A stretch of DNA of 64,000 nucleotides from Prorocentrum cordatum (GCA_963575745.1 CAUYUJ010020684.1:1-64000), one strand, 5' to 3'. Shown: positions 38,588-49,551, counted from the stretch's first letter. Notes: generated by a model from the sequence alone, not told the origin. Numbers and translations: made by a program.

Positions 38588-40111
38588 ATGCTGCATCCGA
38601 GACTCGAACCGCGGCCGAAGAAGCGACCAGCCGATTCAGCGAGACATTCGGCCTCCAATACCTGGGGGCCGGGGCAGGGAGAAGCGCCAGCGACCTTCGA
38701 CGACTCCGACGACGATTGGGGCATGCTGCATCCGAGACTCGAACCGCGGCCGAAGAAGCGGCCAGCCGATTCAGCGAGGCATTCGGCCTCCAATGCCTGG
38801 GGGCCGGGGCGGGGAGAAGCGCCAGCGACCTTCGACGACTCCGACGACGATTGGGGCGAGTGGAGCTCGGCAGGCAAGCCGCGCGTGAGGAGCCCGGCAC
38901 CGAAGGACCGCACGCCGCCCATTCATCGCGCGGAGTCGGGTCGTGCGCCCCGCGCGCCGCCCGCGGGCTCAAGACGTGCACCCCGCACGCCGCCCGATCA
39001 TCGCGAGGGCTCAGGTGGCGCGCCTGACCCGTCCATCGCGAGGGCGATGGGCGACTCGGCGACGGCTCTGCGCGTTTTTCACGAGGGCTTGACGGCTGCG
39101 GCACCTCCGGGCAGCTCGGCGGCCGCAGCTGTGACAGGCGCTGCTCCTGCAGGAGACGCTGCTGCTGCGGGCTGGCGCGAAGGCTCGGCGGTTGCTGCTG
39201 CAGCAGACGCTGCTGCTGAGGGCAGGCGCGACAGCCATCGCGGCCCACGGCCGCGCCCCCGGGCCATGAACGAGGAGTGGGTAGAGCCCGAGCCGCAGCA
39301 GGGGCAGCCCGGAGGAGCTGCGGCAGGAGACGATGCTGCTGAGGGCAAGCGCGGGGCCTCGGCGGTTGCCCCAGCAAGAGACGCTGATGCTGAGGGCGGG
39401 CGCGGAGGCTCAGCAATTGCAGATGCCGGAAACACCGCGCAGGATTTTGGGCAGGCGGTTGCTGCTGCAGGAGACGATGCCGCTCGGGGCGAGCTCGGGG
39501 GCTCGGCGGCCGCGGGGGCGCGGGGCGCTGCCTCCGGCGGCTCGAACGGCTCCAGAGCAGCGCCTCCGGGGCTGCTGCGACGGCTCCAGACGTTGCAGCT
39601 GCAACGCATGCGGGACCTAGAGAACGCGGAAACCAAACTTCTTGGTCAACGACGACGATTCCCTGAGCGGCGCATTGTCGGCAACACGTACTACCATGGC
39701 TTCTCCGACTGTAACCCGCCGCCTGGGGACATAGAGTGCATCGTTCAATGGCCGAAGATTCGAGGTCGGGATCCTACGCGGGATGTTGGGTCAGAACGCT
39801 GCGACCCCAGGTATTGCGCCAACACTTACGACGACGACGCCGAGGATGTCGCAATGCCGCATTGCGACGAATCTGCCGCAGCGCCACCGCCGAATCGGAC
39901 TACGACAGGTTCAACGCTCTCGGACTACGACAGGTTCAACGAGATCGGGGCAAGTGCGGCCCAACTTTTCGAACGCGGAGAAGTCGACCCCAACCAGATC
40001 CAGCCTCGTGAGGGGCCGCTCCGCATGATGCCGCCAGAGTGTTTCTGGCATTTCGCTCGGCTCTACTCTTACATACCTCCTGTGCCTGCTGGTGGGGATT
40101 CTGGGGCCTGA
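38588..40111 (+). CDS. Hypothetical 507-aa disordered protein with 45-aa N-terminal repeat
   Basis: Family not recognised. From ATG 38588 a 45-aa unit (MLHPRLEPRPKKRPADSARH at its start, FDDSDDDWG at its end) occurs twice in tandem (38588-38722 and 38723-38857). A proline/arginine-rich linker follows. A long Ala/Gly region (about residues 160-340) then carries a loose repeat of GDAAAEG-R-GSAVA type. The last 150 residues look more ordered: a helical LLRRLQTLQLQRMRDLENAE, then a Cys/Tyr-containing region (NTYYHGFSDCNPPPGDIECI) and a final ECFWHFARLYSYIPP. The duplicated 5' end means each repeat supplies its own ATG. A family-A hairpin variant (40267-40280) follows the stop by 156 bases. Confidence 0.62.
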   Translation: MLHPRLEPRPKKRPADSARHSASNTWGPGQGEAPATFDDSDDDWGMLHPRLEPRPKKRPADSARHSASNAWGPGRGEAPATFDDSDDDWGEWSSAGKPRVRSPAPKDRTPPIHRAESGRAPRAPPAGSRRAPRTPPDHREGSGGAPDPSIARAMGDSATALRVFHEGLTAAAPPGSSAAAAVTGAAPAGDAAAAGWREGSAVAAAADAAAEGRRDSHRGPRPRPRAMNEEWVEPEPQQGQPGGAAAGDDAAEGKRGASAVAPARDADAEGGRGGSAIADAGNTAQDFGQAVAAAGDDAARGELGGSAAAGARGAASGGSNGSRAAPPGLLRRLQTLQLQRMRDLENAETKLLGQRRRFPERRIVGNTYYHGFSDCNPPPGDIECIVQWPKIRGRDPTRDVGSERCDPRYCANTYDDDAEDVAMPHCDESAAAPPPNRTTTGSTLSDYDRFNEIGASAAQLFERGEVDPNQIQPREGPLRMMPPECFWHFARLYSYIPPVPAGGDSGA

Positions 40112-41535
40112 GGAATGCGAATGCATCCTCCTAGCCCCTGCACCTCCCCATCCTCTTCTCTTCCTTGTCCTCCTCCCTCTCCACCTCCTCATCCTCTCCC
40201 CCTCCTGCATTCTCGTCGCGCTGGTGATTGGAGACACCGGCTTGCAAAGAGCGTATAGGTCGGTGGCCGGGGATGCCCCGCGATCGGCTGTGTCGGCCCA
40301 GTCTTTCAGTGACCTCAGCTAAGCTGCGGGCATCATCTGGTCTGCCCTGAAATCGGCTTCGGCGGCTCTTGCTAATCTACTTCTCCCCTCCTCGACTCAT
40401 TGAAGTTCCCTCGCTTCCTCCCCTCCAACGACGCATCAGCCGTGCTGCTTCGTGCGATCGGGGCGCGCGAAGTTGCATTTTCTGCTGTCACCCGCGTTTA
40501 AAGCATGCCGCGCTTAAGTGCGTGCATCGCGCTCTCCTGGGGCGGCTGTTGGGGTGAGGACGCCGTGTTGTACCTGGGGGAAAGAGTGGCGCGGATTGCC
40601 CTTGCCATGGGAGGGGACAGAAGCGGCCGTGCACGGTGGAGGATAACATACGTCCCTCAGCCCCCCTCCTCCCCTTCCAATTCCACTCCGCCCCTCCTCC
40701 CTCCTCCTACCTCCCACTCCCCCCCCTCCCTCCCCCCTCTTCGTGTTCTGCAGCTGCCGCGTGCAAATCCTGAAGATCAGGTTTGCGAACGCGTTTTCGG
40801 CCGCGTGCAGCGATACTGCGCCACGTCGCTTATACGAACATCTGTGCATCGCATCAGCAGTTGGAGCGAGGAAGGGGCGGTCGGAGAGGAGAAGGATAGG
40901 TCGGAGAGAGAATGGAGGAGGTCAGATTGAGCAAGCCCAGCACATCGCGGAGTCTGGCTCGCTGGCGCGCGCCCTCGGCGCGACAAGAAGTGTGAACATG
41001 TCATTGCCCCCCATATACTCTTCAATCTCTCATGCCCCATGCATCAGCAATTGGAGCGAGGAAGGAGGAGGTCGGAGAGGAAGGGGCGGTCGGAGAGGAC
41101 TGGAGGAGAAGGATAGGTCGGAGAGAATGGAGGAGGTCAGATTGAGCAAGCGCAGCACATCGCGGAGTCTGGCTCGCTGGCGCGCGCCCTCGGCGCGGCA
41201 AGAAGTGCGAACGTGTCATTGCCCCCCCATATACTCTTCAATCTCTCATGCCCCATGCCATCACCTTTAATATTCAGCCCAGCTCAGCTCGCGCCTCCTG
41301 GATTCCCGATTTTCGTCTCGCTGCTAGATCTCCACAGGCCCTCGAGCGGAACGAGCCTCCGCGATCTCGTTGGCGCCGCCGCCGATGAAACGGCCTCCTG
41401 GCGGGCCGTCAGATTTTTCATCTCGAGGACGCTCTTGTTGATCTCTGTGCAGACCTTCGTGAGCTCGTGAGCGACGGGCGCGCCCTCCTAACAATTGTGG
41501 CCCCGTGGCGCCTCCAAGACGGCCCCGAAGCGCCT
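40112..41535. repeat. Intergenic region with about 190-bp tandem duplication
   Basis: Bases 40852-41037 and 41042-41257 are two copies of one unit: ttggagcgaggaag, then the gtcagattgagcaag segment, then cccatatactcttcaatctc. The second copy has an extra purine-rich insert of about 30 bases. Bases 41487-41515 (cctcctaacaattgtggcc) resemble a second, worn version of the leader relic that follows. Pyrimidine runs occupy 40140-40210 and 40660-40745. No gene is supported. Confidence 0.65.
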
Positions 41536-41556
41536 CCGTAACAGTTGTGGCTCAAG
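41536..41556 (+). other. Relict spliced leader (DinoSL-like), full length
   Basis: CCGTA-A-C-AG-TT-G-TGGCTCAAG matches 17 of 21 leader positions, with both ends intact. It is 78 bases upstream of ATG 41635. Confidence 0.8.
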
Positions 41557-41634
41557 CTGCAGGTTCACCGACCCATTCCATATCTTTTACAAGCGCATTC
41601 CATATCCAGTGTCGCATTAGGTCTGATTCCCCAG

Positions 41635-44600
41635 ATGGTCGCTGCGAGTGAATTGGCCAGCGATGCCGCAGAGAACGTGATCACTAAGTCGACTCGTGGG
41701 GAGCAGGTTGAAATTGGCCAGCTTTACAACGCCCGCATTGGCGGGATCATCCCAAGCATCTCCGTCTGGCGCCTCGACGACATCAAAGCGGGGCAGGAGG
41801 TCGTTTCATGCCCAGACACGACCTTCGACTTCACCACCAGCATGAAGGACCTCCGGAAGCACCACAACCTCGACGCCGAAGGCTCCGTGGAGATCGACTT
41901 CGGCATCTTCGCGCTCAGCGGGTCCGCCCAGTACCTGAAGAACACGCAGCACCACGAGCGCGAAGCCCGCGTGGACGTGTCCTGCACCGTTGTCAAGCAT
42001 AGAAGGTACATGCCAATGGAGCTCTTGAAAAACATGAAGTTTCAAAAATTAATTTTTTTTTTTTTATTTTATTATTTATTTATTGTTTTTTTTTTTTATT
42101 TTTTTTTTTTTTTTTTTTATTTATTTTTTTTTTTTTTTTTTATTTTTCATTTTATTTAAGTATTTTTATTTATTATTTTTTTTTTTGTTTTCTTATTTTT
42201 TTATATTTTTTTTTTGTTTTTTTTATTTTTATATATTTTTTTATTTATTTTTTTTGTTTATTTTCCATCCCTACCATTCAATCTCTCGACGACCCTCGCG
42301 TCACGCATGTTGTCGCGGAGGTTTACGAGGGGGGGACGGGCAACATCACCTTCACTAAAAGTGTAGCTCTAAGGAGGATCAGACCCGGATTTCTGGCGCA
42401 CTGGCTGGAAAACTCAAGGCTTTCATACCCATTTCGGGCAAGCTGAGCATGGATTGGGAGGAGGGCGAGGAAGAAGACTTCGAGGGCACCGATATCGGTG
42501 TCCGCGGCGCCATCAAGGAAACCGTCGGCACCATCGAGGACGCGGCTCGGGTCGGCAAGGAGTTGCCCACAAAGTTGAGTGAGCTGAACAATTCGCTCAA
42601 GATGGTGCTCCTCCCCCTGTCCTTCGTCGACTCCGAGGCCCGCCGCGTCGTGACGCGGCTCGACGCGCGCACCATGGAGGACGTATCTGCTGCTCTGGAG
42701 ACTGCAGAGGGCGTTCACTTGTCTGCTGAGTCCTTGTGCGTCGCAGTGAATGCGTTCCCATGTGTAGAGACCCAGCGCAGAAACTTCGCCACCGCCTTTA
42801 ATTCCTGCGTCATTACCTTCCGCACTGCCGTGCGTGGCTTGGTGCCGAAGCTCAGGGACGGGGATAGCAGCACCACCGACGAGGACACCCTTGAGCTCCA
42901 GCACGCCGTGGATCGCATGACGCGCCAGACGAAGCCTGCCATTAAGTACGTGGAGCTGAAGAATCAGGAGTCCGCTGTGCTGGCTTCCACTGTCAATTTC
43001 CTGTTGGAGACCGGCTTTGCCAACTACATGGGCCCCGTGGCCAAGGTCCAGCCCGCCATCGGCAGCAGCAAGCCGCGCATCTTGCTCTCCCTGGCCGGAA
43101 AGGACATCAACAACCCGTGCCACAAATTGGAGACATCGTTGACATGCGACGCCGTCGCCGTCGACGGCGATTCGGAGGAGGAGGAGGAAGAGTGGTTCCA
43201 TCGGAGCTCCACTGCGTCTCTGCTGCAGAAATCCTTCGCCGACGTCGCGGCGCTCCAGGTCGAGAACAAGGCGGCCAGCTTCGACGCTGAGTATGGGGTT
43301 GGGATCGTGAACAAGGGAATCCCCGTCTGGTCGACGGACGAGAAGATGAAAAAGACAGGTCGGCGACTTGGTGCTCTTCTTCGATGGCAGGGTCCGCATA
43401 ATCTCCAAGTTCTTCCCCGGCCCCCCAGACAACGTCAAGCTGCGGTGCAACGAGCAGACCATGCATGTCCAGTGGGAGTGGCTGCAGCAGAACTCGATGC
43501 CCCCCCGCAGCTTTCGCGTGCTCTGGCGGCCCCGCCCAAACGCCGACTTGGACACCTTCGATCAGAGCGTCGACGAATACGCGGCGGTCGAGTGGAAGGA
43601 TGTGCCTGCGGGAGTGCCTTACGAGTGCGTACCGGGAGCGCAGGGGGGCGCTTGCCGCTGCGAACTCGGCCCCCTGGGTCCAAATGCGGACTTCGAGGTG
43701 TGCGTGCAGACGTGCTCCGACATTGGCTTCTCGGCGCGCTCCCCTCCGAGCGTCAAGCGGACGGGCAAGCTGGCCAGTGCCGCCAGGGACATAATCGCTT
43801 TTTACCATGAGAATAAGGCCCGGCTCGTTGACCGGGGCCGGGGGATGGACTGACAAGGTCGGCGGCAAGAAGCCTTGGGAGTCTACGGAGGATTCGCTCT
43901 TCCTTGGCTCGTGTACCGTTGCAAGGAGAGCGTGCGAGAGCGGCAAGTTCGCAGGAAAACTGGCTGCCATCATGGCCGACGTTGCGTCCGACTTCAAGCC
44001 CGAGATCACTCTGGGCCCCGAGCAGGAGGCGCGGGCGCTCGTCCTCATGTTTGCTGGCCCCACGGGGGCCGGGAAATCAACGGAGATCAACGCGTTCGTC
44101 TCGTTCTTGTTGGGCGGCGACCTCGCGGGCACCCACCGCATCATGCTGATCGATGACCGCGCTGCCGACCCGACGCAATCCGTCACCCAGCACATCAGCG
44201 TGTACCGATTGCGGCCCCTCGGGCCCCGATTCCAGGGGCATGCGCTGTACATTGTGGACACGCCTGGCTATGGCGATTGCAGGGGGCACGAGGCGGATAA
44301 CTTCACTACCGCCGCCATGGCAGAGTTGTTCAAGATGATCGAGCACGTCAACGCCGTAGTCTTCACCTGCAAGGCGAACGAGGGTAAGACGAGCCCGGGC
44401 ATGGTTGCCGTGGCAACGCACATCTTCCAGCTCTTCAGCAAGGATGTGCATGGGTGCCTCCGTGCCGTTCTCACGCACGCTGATGCGGGAGCACCCCAGG
44501 CCGTCGCCAATCTCAAAGCGCTTGGTTGGCCCGTGGACAAAGGCTACGCTCAAGTAAACAACTCTGCTTTCCGAGCCCAGTCCACAACCGACGCCAACGT

Positions 44601-45687
44601 GCGCGACTGGTGGAAAATGTCAATGTCGGGCCAGAAGCGCGCGTTGGACATGTTGCTGCGCATGGGGCCGGTGTCTACACAGAAGAGCGCGCAGGTAACC
44701 ACGAAACGCATGACGCTGGAGGAACGGTGCGAGCTCGCTGAGAAGAAGATCTTCCGCACGGCCCAGGAGACCCAGAGCCTCCTCGCCAACCTGCGGGCGA
44801 TCGCAGAGGCGGCGGGCGCCAGCCCGGGCGAAAAGGTGAGGGTCAGCACTGTCATCGTCAAGGAAGAGCCGGTTGCTGATGGGAAAAAGACTACCCTCTG
44901 CTTAAAATGCCACGTAACTTGCCACGAAATTTGCGCTTTCGATGACGGCGAGAAGCATCAATGCATCGCAATGGACAAGAATGGGCATTGTACGATATGC
45001 CCTAAGAAATGCCGCTATTCCGAGCACAGGAACGCTATGTTCATCTTGCGACCGGAGACGCAGTGGGAGGAAGTCGTGCCTGAGGATTTGATCAATCGCT
45101 GGAACAAGAACAACAACTCCATCGAGGGCGCCGTGCTCGGCGCCACTGACAAGTACCTTGAGTTGCAGGACGAGCTCACCGACGACATCAGGGCCCTGGC
45201 CGCGCTCACGGATGAGCTTCACCAGACAGCTCTCTTGCACGACCCCGAGCGGTTCCTCAAATATTTGGACACGCTCATCGCGTCCGCTAAGGCGCGGGGC
45301 GCCAGCAGCGAGCAGTTGCAGGCGCTCATGTCCGCCAAGAATACAATGAAGATCGCCGCTCGAGCGGCGTCAGCGGAGGGCTATACGAATGCGGAGCCCG
45401 AGCTGCTCGCGCGGGCCACGAGGAACGTCCGCGGCGAGATGAAAAGGCGCACTCAGATGGGGGCCAAGGCGCGCGCCAAGGAGGAGGAACAGCCCTGCGA
45501 TATCTACAACAAGATCTACCAGAGCCTCCCCGCGCCGATTCGAGAGAAAGCCCCCGTGCCGCTTGCAAGCACCGGAATTCTCTTCAAAACGGCCCCGAAG
45601 TGGCCGGAGAACTTGAAGGCGATCGTCAAACTCATGGACGTCATTCTCCAGACCGGCTGCGTAATGGGCACTGTGACAGCGGACTGA
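41635..45687 (+). CDS. Stonustoxin-type N-terminal domain + FN3 + AIG1/septin-like GTPase protein (interrupted)
   Basis: Gene with several frame breaks. Bases 41635-42045 and 42282-42900 match the N-terminal (MACPF-related) region of stonustoxin/verrucotoxin-like proteins: GQLYNARIGGIIPSISVW, ALSGSAQYL, THVVAEVYEG. A linker follows. About 43410-43770 encodes a fibronectin type III domain (PDNVKLRCNEQTMHVQWEW). From about 44030 a GTPase has a P-loop (GPTGAGKST), G3 (DTPGYGD) and G4-like THAD. A Cys/His cluster (CLKCHVTCHEIC, CTICPKKC) and a helical tail follow. SNTX-like domains with FN3 and such GTPases also occur in non-venom proteins of fish and invertebrates, so this is not evidence of a toxin. 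Breaks are a T-rich insert (42046-42281), a one-base loss near 42368 and one-base gains near 43350 and 43840. The cause is decay or consensus error. Confidence 0.75.
42046..42281. repeat. T-rich insert interrupting the SNTX-like gene
   Basis: About 215 of 236 bases are T with scattered A, G and C, in a GC-rich gene. Both sides carry the 5-base direct repeat TTCAA (42041-42045 and 42277-42281). Coding sense resumes exactly after the second TTCAA. There is no GT/GC/GA...AG boundary at these points, so it is not an ordinary intron. Confidence 0.9.
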
Positions 45688-46344
45688 ACTTCGGCCGTCA
45701 GCCGACCTCCGCGCATCAGAACCTCATGAATGGTTGGGATCTCGTGGATGGCTGATACTTCTGAGCGCCTCTTGGGCGCCTTTTGGGATTTAATGAAATC
45801 CTCTTGGGGCCTCTTGAGCTCAGTATCGGGCCTGTTGGAAGTTTTCTGGGAGCCTCTTGGGGGTTGTTGGGAGCCTCTTGAGGCTTCTTGGAAGCCTCTT
45901 GGGGCTTCTTGAGGCCCCAGGAGATTATTAGAGGGCTCTCTAATCTCCAGGGGCCCCCAGTGGATCCCAAAGGGCACCCAAAAAGAGTCACGCAGGCGCA
46001 TATACTTTGTCCCTCTAAGGGAACCTGTTTCAGAGAGTTCCCGAGATTTTCCGAATCCCCAAAGAGCTCACCAGGAATCCAACAAGGCCCAATGAGGGCC
46101 CCCAGTAGATCCCAAAATCATCCAAAAAGAGATCAACTCTTGCATATACTTTATGCCTCTTTGGGGGGGGCTCTCTTGGAGATCTCTCAGACCTTCCTGG
46201 GATCCTGTCGGAGCCCTCGGAGCCCTGCTAAAGGGAGCTCCCGAGACTTTCCGAACCGAATGCCCGAGGAGCCGCAAAGGAAATCCAAGAAGACCCCACG
46301 AGGTTCACCAGGGGGCCACAAAAGACACCGCAAGAAAACACACT
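45688..46344. repeat. Intergenic TCTTGG repeats and a 130-bp duplicated unit
   Basis: Bases 45710-45800 belong to the dispersed repeat of 30.3 and 36.8 kb (gatctcgtggatggct, gcgcctcttgggcgccttttgg). Bases 45800-45940 are a CTCTTGGGGCTTC low-complexity repeat. Bases 45945-46065 and 46090-46200 share a unit (cccccagtggatcccaaa and catatacttt). No gene. Confidence 0.65.
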
Positions 46345-46560
46345 CGCGCAGGGTCATATTCAGGGTGCTCTCGCGCCATGCCGGCGGCAGCCGCGGTGCC
46401 ACTGCGCACTCGCGCTCCATTAGCTCATAATCAGCACCATGCATCGTCCGAGGGAGACGGAGCGCTTCCGGGGTTGCCTCGCGTTACGCCCTGGCTCTCT
46501 TATATCCTTTCATTTACATATGTTGCACTGGCACGTGATTTTACGTGTGCCCTCCTCCCG
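46345..46560 (+). repeat. 5'-truncated copy of the SUMO-like gene's 3' end
   Basis: Homology with 8205-8545 begins in the last ten codons of that gene (cgcgcagggtcat, ttcagg) and continues through its 3' flank to tatatcctttcatttacat. It includes a family-A hairpin with one mismatch (46468-46481). The CT tract of the source copy is absent. Confidence 0.8.
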
Positions 46561-46999
46561 GTGCAGAGTGCATAGTCGTTGCGCCCGTGAGTGGGGGCAC
46601 TGGCTCGCGAGGAGCGGATAGTTGATAGGTCCGCGCCCGGGGTTGCCCCGCGGGCGGCCGCGGGCACAGTCGAAGCGCATCTTTCTCCTTCCTCGTATCA
46701 TTGAAAACCCTCGTTCCTGTCTACTTCTGCATGTGTTGTAGTCTGCCTTTATCTGCATGTAGGGCGCAAGAGGGAGGAGTGAAGAGGGCGGAGACAGGAG
46801 GGGTGAGAGAATATGAAGGGAGGAGGAGGATGACGAGGCGGATGAAGATGAAGAGGTCGAGCGGGAGGGCCAGAGATGACGCTGATACGACGACGACGAC
46901 GGACGACCACCGGGGGAGGAGGGAGGGAGGGGGGGCGAGGGAGGGGGTTGTGCGCGACGCACGCCGCACACGGCGCCGGCCGCGCGGGGCTCGAGGACC

Positions 47000-47069
<70 letters not shown>

Positions 47070-47352
47070 CCTGTATAGCCTAGTCATTCCTCCACCACGG
47101 GGGCGACTGCACACATCCCCCAGCGTGCGAGCATGCAAAGAACTCTTGGAAGCGCTTTTGATGGCCCTGGGGCCCGGAAATCGTTCGGGTCCATCGATTT
47201 CGACCCCGAACGTCGTTGTCGACGACCCTGAATGCCCGAAAACGGATTCCCTGGAAGATGAACCTCCGGAAGGCCCGATCCGCGCATGGCACCCGCTCTA
47301 GGAGGAGGAGGAGGAGGAGGAGAAGGAGGCGGAGGACGAGCAGGGTGAGGAG

Positions 47353-47384
<32 letters not shown>

Positions 47385-47675
47385 GGAGGAGGAGGACGAT
47401 TTCTCTGGGCCCCAGCTCGACGGACCAGGTCCCAAGGGCGGAATCCCCGCAGGCTCCGACGACTCGACTCGACGAAACGACGACGACCCACAAAAGCAAG
47501 AGACGATGTCTACGACCGCCGACGACCGAAACATCATCGAAAACAACGGCAAAACACTTTCCAGGGACTTTCCGATAAACGAGGGCTTGGAGTTTCCATG
47601 GGTTGTCGATTCAGACGTGTCCGGGCGCGTTCTTGGGGATCTGCGACTGGCAAGATCATCGCACCGGACATCCTC
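46561..47675. other. Intergenic region with hairpin, (GA)n tract and dispersed repeat
   Basis: A family-A hairpin at 46637-46650 is extended by CGCCC/GGGCG outer pairing. The (GA)n tract is at 46999-47066. The dispersed repeat at 47070-47165 matches 38050-38148. GGA-rich triplets lie at 47300-47400. Open frames at 47216-47715 on the plus strand are acidic/basic low complexity and unsupported. Confidence 0.6.
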
Positions 47676-47685
47676 TTGGCTCAAG
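47676..47685 (+). other. Possible short spliced-leader relic
   Basis: TTGGCTCAAG is identical to the last ten leader bases and is followed after 52 bases by ATG 47738. Upstream positions do not match well, so chance is possible. Confidence 0.4.
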
Positions 47686-47737
47686 CAAAAGGACCAGTTG
47701 ACGCTCGATCAGTGATTGTCCGCCCTGTCCGAGAGGG

Positions 47738-48506
47738 ATGCCTGCGTCAGGGACTCCGGTTCATGCGTTCGCAGGGAAGTATGTTCTCGCGGACAACGAC
47801 GCACCAGTAGATCTCAATCTGGCCGAGAGGCATTGGATCATTCCGACATCCCTGATAATGAGTATGACGTGCATGATTAGTCGCGAGCTGCGCAACATGC
47901 TTCATGCGCGGCGTCTCTTCACTCTCAAGACCAGAGAGACGGATCGACGCTTGACAGAGCGCCAGATGAGCTGCCGCCATCCCATGGTGGAGATCTCCTC
48001 AGGGTCCAACAAGCACGGCAAGCGGTGGACATGCGAGAGGTGCGGGCAGCGGATCGCATGCAGGGACCAGCGGCAGCTGAAAGCTCTGGGTCCTCTACCA
48101 AAGTCCGTCAGCCGGATTCTCAACTGCACCATCACCGAGGTGATCCCCGATCCCAGGCCGCAATCAACGTGCAAAAACAGTCTAATCAAACCAAGCCCGG
48201 TGCGCGGGGAGAATCGGGGGGACTACAGCCGCGTGATCGCCGACCCGTCCAAGGAGGAGGAGACGCCCATGGAGGAGGAGCAGCTTCCACTAACCCAGCC
48301 TCGCCTATTAAGGCGCGCGGCGGAGGGCCCGGCTCAGCACAACCAGAGGGGAGAGAAGAAGAGCCTTTCCACGCTGATGAAAAAAGAAAAAAAGAAAAAA
48401 AAAAAAAAAAAAAAAAAAGAAACAAGAAAAAAAAAAAAAAAAAAATACAAAAAAAAAACAAAGAAAAAAAAAAAAAACAAAAAAAAAAAAAAAAAAAAAA
48501 AAAAAA

Positions 48507-48551
<45 letters not shown>

Positions 48552-48870
48552 AAAAGAAGAAAAAAAAGAAAAAACAAATAAAGAAAAAAAAAAAAAAAAG
48601 AAATTAGAAAGAACAAAACAGAGGCAGATCGAGCAGATCAACACGCTGAAGGCCCAGCAGCAGAACACCGACCAGATGATGATGGAGAATCGCCAGACGA
48701 TGGAGTGCACGATGAGTGTAATGCAGCAACAGGGGCAAGCCATTCAGAACATGAGCAAGTCCAAGTGGGAGGTGATCCAGATGGCCAGTCCGCCCGGAAC
48801 GTCGGGCTCATCTCAGCCACGCGCCAGCCAGAAGGAGGGGAAGCCCCTGCCCCCAGACGACCTCGAGTGA
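47738..48870 (+). CDS. Hypothetical protein with zinc-binding motif and C-terminal coiled coil, split by an A-rich tract
   Basis: ATG 47738 (MPASGTPVHAFAGKYV). Near residues 80-110 there is C-R-H-P...WTCERCGQRIAC. This resembles the Cys-x-His-Pro / Cys-x2-Cys zinc motif I associate with dinoflagellate retroelement and polyprotein fragments; that link is from memory and weak. A basic/acidic linker ends in an A-rich tract (48379-48600) read as poly-lysine, where the frame changes. Coding sense resumes at LERTKQRQIEQINTLKAQQQ, a Gln/Met-rich coiled coil, and ends DDLE at 48870. The last 130 bases and the 3' flank recur at 51305-51830. A family-A hairpin follows 145 bases past the stop. Confidence 0.55.
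48379..48600. repeat. A-rich tract inside a gene
   Basis: About 222 bases, nearly all A with scattered G, C and T. It changes the reading frame of the surrounding gene from one side to the other, so either its length is misassembled or the gene is broken. Confidence 0.9.
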
Positions 48871-48899
48871 GAGATTTGAAATCAGCGAGATCCCTTCCA

Positions 48900-49370
48900 G
48901 ACAATATAGTCGAGCAAGTGCAGCGTTTTTCCCCAGCAGTTCCCCACGGCGGCCTATCATTGATGCTGTTCGTGCTCCCCCAAGTTCCTTCCGCCCCGTG
49001 CCCTCAGTGCGGTTCCGGGGTTGCCCCGAGTTCCGTCGGCGTTGGCTTGCGAGCTGCTGTGCGTTTCTATCCCAAGACGACCCGGAAGAACGGAGTAGAA
49101 TGAATGGCCCCCCTGCTGCTGTAGCCGTGCTGATGGGGCGGTTCCGGGGTTGCCGCGAAATCCGCCTCGTCGGCGTTTCTTTGGGAGGCGCTTCTCATTT
49201 GTTTTCCAGAGCGCTCGGGAAAAACGGAGTGGAGATGAGAGACCCCTCTGCTGCTGTAGCCGCGCTGATGCAACGGCTCCAGGGCTGCCCCGAGATCCGC
49301 CTCATCGGCGTTTCTTTGGGAGGCGCTTCTCATTTGTATCCCAGAGCTCCCGGGAAAAAAACGGATTAGA
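48900..49370 (+). repeat. 130-bp tandem array headed by family-A hairpins
   Basis: Three units start at about 49008, 49138 and 49273. Each begins CGG-TTCCGGGG-TTGCC, continues with the cggcgtttctttgggaggcg segment and ends with cccctctgctgctgtagcc. A second array of the same units is at 51546-51830. Confidence 0.85.
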
Positions 49371-49398
49371 GGTGGGTGGCCCCTCGTCCCGCTGGCCC

Positions 49399-49551
49399 AA
49401 TCAGAACAAAGACGCTCGAGAAACAAAAAAAAACACATCTTCCGATATCCTCGTCGTCGAGAAGAGCGACGTGTATGGAGAGGTTGAGCTCGACGAGGAC
49501 GGCCGGCCGATAGATGTCGACATGCCCGAAGACTCTCAGCCGCCTGCCTAG
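49399..49551 (+). CDS. Possible exon or C-terminal fragment, acidic
   Basis: A short frame encoding KNTSSDILVVEKSDVYGEVE and ending in an acidic tail (DVDMPEDSQPPA). It has more coding-like composition than the repeats before it, but no ATG close by and no recognised family. Confidence 0.25.
   Translation, partial: NQNKDARETKKNTSSDILVVEKSDVYGEVELDEDGRPIDVDMPEDSQPPA

Noticed and set aside
42046-42281. The T-rich insert as a normal spliceosomal intron
   Set aside because: At the points where coding sense stops and resumes there is a TTCAA direct repeat and no GT, GC or GA donor with AG acceptor.
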